A DNA stretch of 64,000 bases from Ottowia flava. Lineage in GTDB: Bacteria > Pseudomonadota > Gammaproteobacteria > Burkholderiales > Burkholderiaceae_C. The stretch lies in contig NZ_JBHUEJ010000021.1 of assembly GCF_042680565.1 (NCBI RefSeq), positions 1 through 64,000 of the forward strand, in the 5' to 3' direction. Within the stretch, counting starts at the first letter, position 1. Each line of letters starts with the position of its first letter. Below are positions 1 to 7,359 of this stretch, in pieces. The notes under the pieces are model-generated. The model was not told where the DNA came from, did no database searches, and worked only from the letters and a program-made list of their open reading frames with translations. The translations under genes and the position numbers were made by a program.

Positions 1-94
1 CATTGTTCCTGCCGCACACCGCTCACGCCATTCGGGCTTGACCGGGGTTTTGAACACCATCCTTAGGCGATTTTAGAACCACATAGGATTGCGC

Positions 95-652
95 ATGGAT
101 GTAGACAAAATTCTTAAAGCACGTGCTAATCGCGCATCCAGGATAGCGAGGCCTTTCAGCAACTTCTTTGACAACTATAGCCTTTGTCAATCAGCTGGAG
201 AGCTTCTACTTTCGGATGAGATTGACGAAAAGATAATTTGCCTAGTGAGCCGTTCCGCGATAATTTCAACAGTCTCAGCAATAGAAGTATATTATCGAGA
301 CATACTGGACTTCAGCTTCCGGTACTGCTCGCAGGATTTCTTTAAGCCGCATCTAAAGACGTTGCACCCTGAAAAATTCGACGTTATTGATCTTATCAAT
401 CTATTTGATCACAACATTCACCCCTTGGAGATAGTTTCCTCGTCTCAATCGTTCCAAAATACTGATCGCATTGACAAAGTATTCTCCTATTTTCTCCCGT
501 CAGGGGGGTTTTGGACTGCGATCCTTAACCTGCAAATTCGCCTGAAGGATCAACCAGATGACGTGGTTAGCTGGACCCACCTAGACTTTGATGGACTGAA
601 GCGGACTTTCAAGCTTCGGCATGAGCTTGTCCATGACTCTTTCAACAACTAA
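95..652 (+). CDS. HEPN-like hypothetical protein in an integron cassette, C-terminus cut short
   Basis: A 185-residue protein of unknown function. The ATG at 95 is chosen because AGGA (85-88) precedes it at good spacing; a TTG lies two codons upstream. The C-terminus carries LRHELVHD, an R-x4-H motif (R175, H180) of the kind that forms the RNase site in HEPN-fold proteins, so a HEPN-like helical domain is inferred rather than proven. The gene is much richer in A+T than the rest of the window, which fits a captured cassette. It sits directly upstream of an attC site (773-832). The frame does not really end at the TAA at 650-652: the same frame continues for 41 sensible codons to a TAA at 776-778 that lies inside the attC core, where cassette genes often stop. 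The annotated product may therefore be a truncated form. Confidence 0.6.
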   Translation: MDVDKILKARANRASRIARPFSNFFDNYSLCQSAGELLLSDEIDEKIICLVSRSAIISTVSAIEVYYRDILDFSFRYCSQDFFKPHLKTLHPEKFDVIDLINLFDHNIHPLEIVSSSQSFQNTDRIDKVFSYFLPSGGFWTAILNLQIRLKDQPDDVVSWTHLDFDGLKRTFKLRHELVHDSFNN

Positions 653-772
653 AAATTTACCCCAGAAAATCTCGAAGATCTTCAACGATCTGCTCACATG
701 GTCTTTGGCTCAGATGTCATCCTAAGTGCCAGAATTGAAGAAAACAAAGATCCAGACCTTGGCACAGAACCC

Positions 773-832
773 GCCTAATAATTCATTCAAGCCGACTCCG
801 TTTCGCGGCGCGGCTTAATTCAGGCGTTAAGT
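773..832 (+). other. attC recombination site of integron cassette 1
   Basis: This 60-bp site starts with the inverse core GCCTAAT (773-779, one base off RYYYAAC) and ends with the core GTTAAGT (826-832, fits GTTRRRY). Between them AAGCCG and CGGCTT form the long imperfect stem, with CCG/CGG-type inner pairing and a TTTCG turn. It closely matches, from memory, the layout and much of the sequence of the well-known aadA-type 59-base element. Its orientation places the cassette gene to the left and the integrase further left, outside the window. Confidence 0.88.
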
Positions 833-963
833 GCACCCCAGGTTTTTTATGCCAAATCCAGTATCAAATCACGCCTCAGCGCTCATCCAGCGTGCGCAGC
901 CAGCTATGGTTTTTGGTGTTCAGCCCAATTTGGTGCCGCGCGCAGCGTCGGTGCACACGTCGC
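833..963. other. Body of a short integron cassette with no convincing gene
   Basis: The DNA between the two attC sites is a complete small cassette (about 190 bp including attC2). A GTG-initiated frame runs from 831 to 1022 but begins and ends in attC core sequence and has an arginine/serine/proline-rich composition unlike a real protein. Instead, 861-909 holds a reverse copy of the dispersed TAGCTGnCTGCGC element found throughout this chromosome. The cassette may be non-coding, may carry a promoter for the downstream cassette, or may be a mobilised copy of the element. Confidence 0.55.
861..909 (-). repeat. Dispersed TAGCTGnCTGCGC element, copy 1 (inside integron cassette)
   Basis: Read on the minus strand it starts CATAGCTGGCTGCGC and continues with a GCTGAGGCGTGATTTGA-like tail, matching the shape of the other copies in the window. 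It is the only copy lying between attC sites. Confidence 0.65.
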
Positions 964-1024
964 GCCTAACCCGGCAGTCCAGCCTCCCCGCCTTCGGCGG
1001 GCGGTTTGCTTCGATTCGTTAGAC
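964..1024 (+). other. attC recombination site of integron cassette 2
   Basis: The site starts with a perfect inverse core GCCTAAC (964-970) and ends with a perfect core GTTAGAC (1018-1024). The centre is a strong hairpin, CCCGCC-TTCG-GGCGGG. Length (61 bp) and orientation match the site at 773-832. The next gene starts 8 bases after the core, the usual cassette spacing. Confidence 0.88.
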
Positions 1025-1031
1025 AGCGCAT

Positions 1032-1535
1032 ATGGCCAAGCCGCATGATCTGCACCTGTTCGACTGGAACAAGATGATCGACTCATTCCACAAGGAGTCA
1101 GATCGTGGTGCGGCAGTCTTGGTAGGCGGCTTCGTTGAGAACTACCTCGGCGTCTACTTGCAGTCCCTCGTGGTCGACCTAAAGGTAGCGGAAGACCTGT
1201 TTCAGGCCGTTGGGCCACTGTCAAGTTTCAATCAGCGCATCGCTGTGGCTCGCGCATTCGGATTCATCTCGAAGGGAGACTACGACGACCTCAACCTAAT
1301 CCGTCGAATTCGCAATCACTTCGCGCACCACCCTCTGGAGGCTAGCTTCTCGGCGTCGCCGGTCGCGCAGTTGGCAACGCGCCTCTCAGAGCAAAAGACT
1401 GCTTCGGAGTCTCACTTGAACAGTCTGGAGGAGCGTAACAAATTGGCGTACCTATACTCTTGTGCACAGCTTTGTGGCCGCCTTCACCTTCGGATGGAGA
1501 AAAGAGAGAAGGCCGCAGAGGAGACACGGCGGTGA
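1032..1535 (+). CDS. MltR-family / HEPN-like protein in integron cassette 3
   Basis: A 167-residue protein resembling the MltR (mannitol operon repressor) family. The N-terminal part has the ESDRGAAVLVGGFVENYL region, and the centre has FGFISKGDYDDLNLIRRIRN, comparable to the segment of E. coli MltR around GLGVINRQEYEDAELL. The sequence RIRNHFAHH contains an R-N-x3-H motif like that of HEPN RNases. MltR-like genes are frequent passengers of integron cassettes, and mannitol control is not implied here. The ATG lies 8 bases after the attC2 core. No matching attC is visible after the stop; 1536-1646 contains no gene and only a short AT-rich stretch around 1543-1570, so the array appears to end or to be truncated here. 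Confidence 0.7.
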   Translation: MAKPHDLHLFDWNKMIDSFHKESDRGAAVLVGGFVENYLGVYLQSLVVDLKVAEDLFQAVGPLSSFNQRIAVARAFGFISKGDYDDLNLIRRIRNHFAHHPLEASFSASPVAQLATRLSEQKTASESHLNSLEERNKLAYLYSCAQLCGRLHLRMEKREKAAEETRR

Positions 1536-1646
1536 CGCCGTTTAAAAAATTAGGGTCAGATAACAGTTTCAGCCACGGTGACCAAGCGTTACGGTTGGCT
1601 CCCATGTCGCGGGCTATCCTGCTCCTCTTTCATTCAGGGGGCCGTC

Positions 1647-1868
1647 ATGGGAACGCATCCAAACCAAGATCTCTCGCAAGACGCGCGCCGGCACGAGCAG
1701 GACAGTGCGCATCACCCCCAAGGCGTTGATGCCGAGTACCGCCAGTGGCGTGACCAGCATATCGGGCAGATGGACGCGGATTTCGACGCTTGGAAGCGCG
1801 AGCGCCAGGGCGAAGCCTTCTCCGATTTCCATGGTTGGCGCAAGGCTCGCGCCGGGGGCTCGGCCTGA
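1647..1868 (+). CDS. Small hydrophilic hypothetical protein
   Basis: A 73-residue, highly charged protein with the repeat-like pattern EYRQWRDQHIGQMDADFDAW and FSDFHGWRKAR, a tryptophan-punctuated helical arrangement I associate with conserved small proteins of Comamonadaceae of unknown function. No signal peptide or membrane segment. The ATG at 1647 is preferred to upstream in-frame starts because GGGG (1638-1641) precedes it and the residues between 1578 and 1647 are of low protein quality. It marks the return to chromosomal base composition after the integron cassettes. 1869-2134 downstream holds no gene that I can support. Confidence 0.6.
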   Translation: MGTHPNQDLSQDARRHEQDSAHHPQGVDAEYRQWRDQHIGQMDADFDAWKRERQGEAFSDFHGWRKARAGGSA

Positions 1869-2108
1869 CGCTTCTGCTTAGGCGGCAGGCGCCTTGAAGC
1901 CTTCCTTCGATCTGTCATAGCGGCCTACTGCCCGCGTCGCATGGTGTGGGCTGGCGCCAAGGCCAGTCAGCCTCACCGCGGGACGAACCCGCTGACCACG
2001 AATCCCTGGGGCTGGGCGCGGGCTTGCCTGGATCGGGCGGGCAGCCTGAGAGCGCCCCCAAAGACCGGACAATGTGACGCGCAACCACCCGCCTGAAACT
2101 CTGAAATT

Positions 2109-2135
2109 CATAGCTGGCTGCGCCTGCCCCACCTG
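2109..2135 (+). repeat. Dispersed TAGCTGnCTGCGC element, copy 2 (short)
   Basis: CATAGCTGGCTGCGCCTGCC, the left core of the element only. The following gene starts immediately after or within it. Confidence 0.55.
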
Positions 2136-2857
2136 TGTTCAAGCCGAATCTGGCGCAGTACCTGAAAGCCGCCGGCAACTACACCCATTCAACTCATCGC
2201 CCTGCCCCTGCCATGCTCGATCACCCCGCGTTTCAAGGCGCACCCCAGCTTGGTCAGTTCGCCAAGCATGGCGCCTGGGAAAGCGCCTGGGCGTGGGAGC
2301 GTGACCGTCCGCCCAGCCCAGCCGCGCTGCAGACGTACCTGGCAGGCGCCACCGAAGTCGCCTTTGAAGCCTTCTTCGGCCCGGCCTTCTTCGGCGTGCG
2401 GCTTCAGGCCGAAGCGCCCAAGATCGAAGCGTTGGCGCAGGCTTGTGTGTCAGCGCTGCACACGTCGATCGACGGGCCGCACTTTTTTTTCGCGCTTATC
2501 GGCGAGGCCACGGGCTTCCACGACCTTGGACGCTTGATCGCGTTCCTCGAAGTGGGGGCCGTCAACGCCTGGCGAACGGTGGGTTCGGTCCGCGCCGGGG
2601 CGCCGTCTTTGGCGCTGGCGCAGTTGGATGTGCTTTGGCAGGCTCTGGCCGATTCACCTTTGGCGCGCGATGCCTCGCACCGCAAGGCGGTGGAGTTGGC
2701 CGTGGCGTCGCCGCTGCCGCACTGGTTCGCCCTGCCGGTATCGTCGCAGCAGCCGCCTTACGAACTCGATCGCGATCTGCTGCGTGAGGCGCTCCGCTTC
2801 GCGGCGAAGACCGATGCGGTGCCCCACAGTGGGGTGCGCACCTCGGCGCAGCCATAA
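2135..2857 (+). CDS. Hypothetical protein
   Basis: A 240-residue protein I do not recognise. It is rich in Ala and aromatic residues, with no signal peptide, membrane segment or clear catalytic motif; stretches such as AWESAWAWERDRP and LTYLAGATEVAFEAFF-like hydrophobic helices suggest a compact alpha-helical cytosolic protein. The GTG at 2135 gives the longest frame but abuts a repeat element and has no ribosome binding site; ATG at 2213 (MLDHPAFQGAP) is an equally good start and would give 214 residues. It stands alone between two copies of the dispersed element. Confidence 0.5.
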   Translation: MFKPNLAQYLKAAGNYTHSTHRPAPAMLDHPAFQGAPQLGQFAKHGAWESAWAWERDRPPSPAALQTYLAGATEVAFEAFFGPAFFGVRLQAEAPKIEALAQACVSALHTSIDGPHFFFALIGEATGFHDLGRLIAFLEVGAVNAWRTVGSVRAGAPSLALAQLDVLWQALADSPLARDASHRKAVELAVASPLPHWFALPVSSQQPPYELDRDLLREALRFAAKTDAVPHSGVRTSAQP

Positions 2858-2870
2858 TCGCTGCGTTTTG

Positions 2871-2920
2871 CATAGCTGGCTGCGCTGATCAGGCTTGGCC
2901 AAAACCCCGATTCGCATGTC
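2871..2920 (+). repeat. Dispersed TAGCTGnCTGCGC element, copy 3
   Basis: Begins CATAGCTGGCTGCGC and continues through GCTTGGCCAAAA. It lies 13 bases after the stop codon of the preceding gene. Confidence 0.65.
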
Positions 2921-3068
2921 AAATGGTGGCGCGGCGCCGTAACCCGTCCACCTCTGCCACAGCGACCATCGGCGCGGTGCGTCTTGGGGTCAGGCCTCAT
3001 GCCGGATACAGCAGTCCGGCGCTAAGATGGTTTGCATTCATTCAACCTCCAACCGCTGTTCACCCAAG

Positions 3069-4031
3069 ATGTTGCGCACATTCACTTCTCTGCTGGCCAT
3101 CGGCCTGCTGGCCACCGCTGCCCACGCCCAGAGCTATCCCGACAAGCCGATCCGCATGGTCATCCCGTTCCCGCCGGGCGGGGGCACCGACATCCTGGGC
3201 CGCCTGGTGGCGCAGAAGCTGACCGAGGCGAACAAGTGGAACATCGTGCCGGACAACCGCGCAGGTGCGGGCGGCACGCTGGGCATCACCGAAGCCGCCA
3301 AGGGCAAGCCTGACGGCTACGACATGGTGATGGGCCAGAAAGACAACCTGGTCGTCGGCCCCTGGATCTACAAGAACCTGCCCTGGAACCCCACCAAGGA
3401 CTTCGTCGCCGTGGCGCACGTCGCCTGGACGCCGGTGATCATCGCCACGAGCGTGAACAGCAAGTACAAGACTCTGGCCGACGTGGTCGCCGCGGCGAAG
3501 GCCGCGCCGGACACCATCACCTATGGCTCGCCCGGCAACGGCACCACCATCCACCTGTCGGGCGACCAGTTCGAGAAGGCCGCGGGCGTGAAGCTGCGCC
3601 ACGTGCCGTACAAGGGCTCCAACCCTGCGATGCTGGATGCGCTGGCCGGCAACGTCGACCTGCTGGTGTCGAGCGTGCCGTCGGCCATGGGCCAGATCAA
3701 GGCGGGCAAGCTGCGCCCGCTGGCGGTGACCTCGGCCAAGCGGTCCACGTCGCTGCCCGACGTGCCGACGATCGCCGAAAGCGGCTACAAGGGCTTTGAC
3801 ATCAGCACCTGGTACGGCCTGCTGATGCCCGCAGGCACGCCCAAGGCGCAGGTGGAAACCATGAACGCCGCCGTCAACAAGCTGCTGGCCACGCCCGAGA
3901 TGCAGAAAGCCATCCACGACCAAGGCGCCGAGCCGCAAGCGATGAGCGCCGACGCCTTTGGCAAGCAGCTGAACACCGACTACCACCTGTGGGAAAAGAT
4001 CGTGCGCGACGCCGGCGTGAAGATCGAGTAA
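3069..4031 (+). CDS. Tripartite tricarboxylate transporter substrate-binding protein (TctC/Bug family)
   Basis: A 320-residue periplasmic solute-binding protein of the Bug family. The ATG at 3069 gives a standard signal peptide (MLRTFTSLLAIGLLATAAHA) with cleavage before QSYPDKPIRM. The family signatures are present: YPDKPIRMVIPFPPGGGTDI at the N-terminus, the NRAGAGGT loop that contacts the ligand carboxylate, YGSPGNGT, and HVPYKGSNPAMLDALAGNVDL. Bug proteins bind small carboxylates and are expanded in Burkholderiales, mostly without adjacent transporter genes; none is adjacent here either, so the ligand cannot be assigned. A strong terminator follows the stop, so it is probably a single-gene unit. 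Confidence 0.92.
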   Translation: MLRTFTSLLAIGLLATAAHAQSYPDKPIRMVIPFPPGGGTDILGRLVAQKLTEANKWNIVPDNRAGAGGTLGITEAAKGKPDGYDMVMGQKDNLVVGPWIYKNLPWNPTKDFVAVAHVAWTPVIIATSVNSKYKTLADVVAAAKAAPDTITYGSPGNGTTIHLSGDQFEKAAGVKLRHVPYKGSNPAMLDALAGNVDLLVSSVPSAMGQIKAGKLRPLAVTSAKRSTSLPDVPTIAESGYKGFDISTWYGLLMPAGTPKAQVETMNAAVNKLLATPEMQKAIHDQGAEPQAMSADAFGKQLNTDYHLWEKIVRDAGVKIE

Positions 4032-4058
4032 GGCAACACCCCGAACGAGCCCCACCCT

Positions 4059-4084
4059 GCCCGGCCCGTCCGGGCTTTTTTTTT
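4059..4084 (+). terminator. Rho-independent terminator after the Bug-family gene
   Basis: Perfect stem GCCCGG / CCGGGC with loop CCCGT, followed by nine T residues (4076-4084). Confidence 0.9.
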
Positions 4085-4179
4085 CTGCTTCGGCCGCAGC
4101 GCGCCCGCGCCTCCGTCCTACGCGCAGCGCATGGGGCATCCCCTACGCTGCTCAGACCTTGAGAATCCGCCGCCCACGC

Positions 4180-5445
4180 ATGTTCTGGACCATTGTCATC
4201 ACCGCGGTCGTCACGCTGATCGCGACGGCGCTGGCGATGAATTTCGCCACGCCCGAAAAAAAGCTCGAGCGCAAGATCGAACACCGCTACGCCGTGGCGG
4301 ACCCGCAGTTCCGACGCGAGATGGGCGTCATGCTCGGCCCGGCCATCGTGCCGGGCAACCTGGTCAAGGACCTGCAGAACGGCAAGGAAATCTTCCCGGC
4401 GATGCTGGCCGCGATCCAGGCGGCGCAGAAAACCATCACCTTCGAGACCTACATCTACTGGTCGGGCGACATCGGCGAGAAGATGAGCGAGGCGCTGGCC
4501 GAGCGGGCGCGCGCCGGCGTCAAGGTCTCGGTCATGCTGGACTGGATGGGCAGCCTCAAGATGGAAGACAAGTTGCTCAAGGCCATGGAGGACGCGGGTG
4601 TGCGCGTGCACCGCTACCGCCCGCTGCACTGGTACAACATCTCGCGCATGAACAACCGCACCCACCGCAAGCTGCTGGTGGTGGACGGCAAGGTGGCGTT
4701 CACCGGCGGCGTGGGCATTGCCGACCAATGGGAAGGCAGCGCCGAAGACCCCGACCACTGGCGTGACATGCACTTCCAGCTGACCGGCCCGGCGGTGGCG
4801 CAGTTTCAGGCGGCCTTCAACGACAACTGGATCAAGACCACGGGCGAAGTCCTCAACGGGCCGGATTACTTTCCGGCCCAGGAACGCACGGGCGACATGG
4901 ACGCGCACCTGTTCATCGCCTCGCCCGCTGGGGGCAGCGAAAGCATGCACCTGATGGTGCTGATGGCGATCGCGGCGTCAGCGCAATCCATTGACCTGGA
5001 AGCCGCCTACTTCGTGCCCGACGAATTGGTCACGAAGGCGCTGCTGGCGGCGCGCGAGCGCGGCGTGCGCATCCGCATCATCGTGCCGGGCGAGCACATC
5101 GATTCGGACGCGGTTCGCCTGGCGTCCAAGGCCTCGTGGGGCCCGCTGCTGCAGGCCGGCATCGCCATCCACGAGTACGAGCCGACCATGATGCACAACA
5201 AGCTGCTGATCGTGGACAACGAAATGGTGTCGGTGGGGTCCACCAACTTCGACGTGCGCTCGTTCCGACTGAACGACGAGGCCAGCCTGAACGTGTACGA
5301 CCGCGACTTCGCCGCCAAGATGACGCGCGAGTTCGAGGGCGATTTGGCCAAGACCCGCGCCTACACCTACGAAACCTGGGCCGCCCGCCCGCTGAAGGAA
5401 AAGCTGATCGAGCGCTTCGTGCTGCCGCTGAAGTCGCAGCTTTAA
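4180..5445 (+). CDS. Cardiolipin synthase-like phospholipase D family protein
   Basis: A 421-residue membrane-anchored enzyme of the PLD superfamily. One N-terminal transmembrane helix (FWTIVITAVVTLIATALAM) is followed by two HKD motifs: HRKLLVVD (His about 162) with the trailing FTGG, and HNKLLIVD (about 340) with VGSTN. This two-HKD arrangement with a single short membrane anchor resembles ClsB/ClsC-type cardiolipin synthases, which join two phosphatidyl units at the inner membrane. The length agrees with that family. A TTG at 4159 in the same frame could add seven residues; neither start has a clear ribosome binding site. It lies alone between a terminator and a convergent regulator gene. 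Confidence 0.88.
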   Translation: MFWTIVITAVVTLIATALAMNFATPEKKLERKIEHRYAVADPQFRREMGVMLGPAIVPGNLVKDLQNGKEIFPAMLAAIQAAQKTITFETYIYWSGDIGEKMSEALAERARAGVKVSVMLDWMGSLKMEDKLLKAMEDAGVRVHRYRPLHWYNISRMNNRTHRKLLVVDGKVAFTGGVGIADQWEGSAEDPDHWRDMHFQLTGPAVAQFQAAFNDNWIKTTGEVLNGPDYFPAQERTGDMDAHLFIASPAGGSESMHLMVLMAIAASAQSIDLEAAYFVPDELVTKALLAARERGVRIRIIVPGEHIDSDAVRLASKASWGPLLQAGIAIHEYEPTMMHNKLLIVDNEMVSVGSTNFDVRSFRLNDEASLNVYDRDFAAKMTREFEGDLAKTRAYTYETWAARPLKEKLIERFVLPLKSQL

Positions 5446-5478
5446 CGGCGCCGCCTCGAAGCCAAGGCCGCCCGCCAA

Positions 5479-6423
5479 TCAACGCGGCGCCAGTTCGGCG
5501 GCCGCCGCACCCAGCACCCAGTCGCGCACGGCCAGCACGTCCGCATCGCCCCGCCGCGCCTCAGGAAAAACCAGGTGAAACGGCTGCCCTGGCAGGTCGG
5601 GCCCGAACGGCCGCACCAGGCGGCCTTCGGCCAGTTCACGCACGATCAGCGCCTGGCTCATCAGGCCCACGCCCTGCCCCGCCAGCGCCGCGGCGATGAC
5701 GTGCGTCTCGTCGTGGAACACCGGGCCAGCGCCCACGTCCAGCCCCGGCACCTGCGCCGCGCGCTGCCACACCGCCCAGTCCGACGGTGAGCTGCGCGCC
5801 CCCAGCGGCAGGAAATGCAGCAGCGTGTGGCGCGGCAGGCTGGACCGCTGGCGCAGCTTGAGCGCCGGGCTGCACGCGGGCACGAAGCGGTTGTCGACCA
5901 AGTGTTCGGCCACGAGCCCCGGCCACTGGCCGCCGCCGTAACGGATGGCCATGTCGGCGATCACGCCGTCCAGCGGCACCGGCTCGTGTGTGGCGTGGAT
6001 GCGCAAATCCAGCCCCGGCCGCGCAGCGCGCAGCGCGGCGGTGTGCGTCAGCAGCAGACGCGCGATGGCGGGCGTGGTCGACAGCGTGAGCGTGCGCCGC
6101 TGCGGATGCGCGCGCAGCTTGTCGGTGGTCCAGGCGATGCGATCGAAGGCGTCGCTGGTGACCTGGCGCAATTCGTGCGCGGCGGGCGTGGGCACCAACC
6201 GGCGCGGCTGGCGCACGAACAGCGCCGTGCCCAGCCACTGCTCCAGCGCGCGCAGCTGGTGGCTGATGGCGGTGGGCGTGACCGACAGTTCCTGCGCTGC
6301 CAGTTGCGCGCTGCCCAAACGTGCCGTCGCCTCGAACGCGCGCAGGGCCGGCAGTGATGGCAAGCGCCGGGCACGGTGTACCTCGCTCGGTGGTGCGTGG
6401 ATAGATGAATTTGGTTTTTCCAT
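5479..6423 (-). CDS. LysR-family transcriptional regulator (GcvA-like)
   Basis: A 314-residue regulator. The winged helix-turn-helix spans about residues 22-80 (LPALRAFEATARLGSAQLAA, then TPTAISHQLRALEQWLG and LFVRQPRRLVPT), with the opening LP-L-AFE-TARLGS typical of the GcvA subgroup. The C-terminal half is the substrate-binding-fold effector domain, including GVIADMAIRYGGGQWPGL. The effector is unknown. It is transcribed divergently from the azoreductase gene with 84 bases between the two start codons, so it probably controls that gene and itself. Confidence 0.88.
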   Translation of the reverse strand: MEKPNSSIHAPPSEVHRARRLPSLPALRAFEATARLGSAQLAAQELSVTPTAISHQLRALEQWLGTALFVRQPRRLVPTPAAHELRQVTSDAFDRIAWTTDKLRAHPQRRTLTLSTTPAIARLLLTHTAALRAARPGLDLRIHATHEPVPLDGVIADMAIRYGGGQWPGLVAEHLVDNRFVPACSPALKLRQRSSLPRHTLLHFLPLGARSSPSDWAVWQRAAQVPGLDVGAGPVFHDETHVIAAALAGQGVGLMSQALIVRELAEGRLVRPFGPDLPGQPFHLVFPEARRGDADVLAVRDWVLGAAAAELAPR

Positions 6424-6507
6424 TCCGTGCAGAAAATATCGTTTGTCTCAGGATTTTTGGGTTTCTACAGTCGAGTCACCTTCACTTGATTGAAAAGGAA
6501 CTCATCC

Positions 6508-7239
6508 ATGACGACTGTACTTCACCTCGACGCCAGCGCCCGTCCAGGCCGCGCCGGCACCCACGCCCACGGCTCGCACACGCGCGCCCTGACCCACCGC
6601 TTTGTCGAGCGCTGGCGCGCGGCGCGACCGGGCGACACGGTCATCGTGCGCGACGTGGGCCAGACGCCGCCCGCCCACGTGTCATCCGACTGGGTGGCTG
6701 CCGCCTTCACCCCGCGCGCAGACCGAACAACGGCGCAGCGCCGCAGGCTCGCCGAAAGCGACGCGCTGATCGACGAGCTGCGCCGCGCCGACGTGCTGGT
6801 GCTGGGTGTGCCCATGTACAACTTCGGGCCGCCAGCGGCCTTCAAGGCCTGGATCGACCAGATCGTGCGCATCGGCGAAACCTTCGCCTACGAGCCGGCC
6901 CGCGCCGATTCGCCCTACGTGCCGCTGCTGGCCGATCGGCCGCGCCGAACTGTGCTGCTGAGCGCGCGAGGCGGCGACGGCTTCGACGCCGGTGGCGAGA
7001 TGGCCCACATGAACCACCTGGACCCGGCGGTGGCGACGGCGCTGGGCTTTCTCGGTATCGATGGGCTCGCGCACATCGCGGTGGAGCACCAGGAACATGG
7101 CGGCGAAGCGCTGGCCAAATCGGTCGCACAAGCCCAAGCGCGGGTGGACGCGCTGGTGGACCGTTGGCTGCACCTTGAAGCTTCTCAGGCGCCCAGCGCT
7201 GGCGAACATGAGGACCGAGCCATCGCCGCTTGCGCCTGA
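6508..7239 (+). CDS. azoR: FMN-dependent NADH:quinone / azo oxidoreductase
   Basis: A 243-residue flavodoxin-fold enzyme of the AzoR (AcpD) family, which reduces quinones and azo compounds in two-electron steps with NADH and FMN. The N-terminal beta strand and phosphate-binding region (VLHLDASARPGRAG, then SHTRALTHRFVERW) and the FMN-contacting PMYNFGPPAAFKAWIDQI segment are clear, as is the SARGGDG loop. The length is about 40 residues over the E. coli enzyme because of a longer N-terminal loop and C-terminal tail. ATG 6508 follows AAGGAA (6495-6500) at proper spacing. The divergent LysR gene next to it is the likely regulator, a common arrangement for quinone-stress genes. Confidence 0.88.
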   Translation: MTTVLHLDASARPGRAGTHAHGSHTRALTHRFVERWRAARPGDTVIVRDVGQTPPAHVSSDWVAAAFTPRADRTTAQRRRLAESDALIDELRRADVLVLGVPMYNFGPPAAFKAWIDQIVRIGETFAYEPARADSPYVPLLADRPRRTVLLSARGGDGFDAGGEMAHMNHLDPAVATALGFLGIDGLAHIAVEHQEHGGEALAKSVAQAQARVDALVDRWLHLEASQAPSAGEHEDRAIAACA

Positions 7240-7267
7240 CGCAAGGCGCGCCAGGACGCCATCAAAA

Positions 7268-7318
7268 TGCTAGCTGGCTGCGCAGACTGGACAAGGGCTG
7301 GAGTCGATTTTCATCTTG
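7268..7318 (+). repeat. Dispersed TAGCTGnCTGCGC element, copy 4
   Basis: Starts TGCTAGCTGGCTGCGC and runs through AGGGCTGGAGTCGATTTT to TTGA, giving the full 50-base module. It fills most of the gap between the convergent azoreductase and lyase genes. Confidence 0.7.
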
Positions 7319-7359
7319 ATATGACGGTACCAATCCACCGTCCCTACCCAATGGAGGAA

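Noticed and set aside
1..70. A further attC or attI at the left edge
   Set aside because: CTTAGGC (62-68) is one base from a GTTAGGC core, but no inverse core or stem partner is visible in the bases available.
831..1022. 63-codon frame inside the short cassette
   Set aside because: It starts and ends within attC cores and lies across a repeat element; composition is not protein-like.
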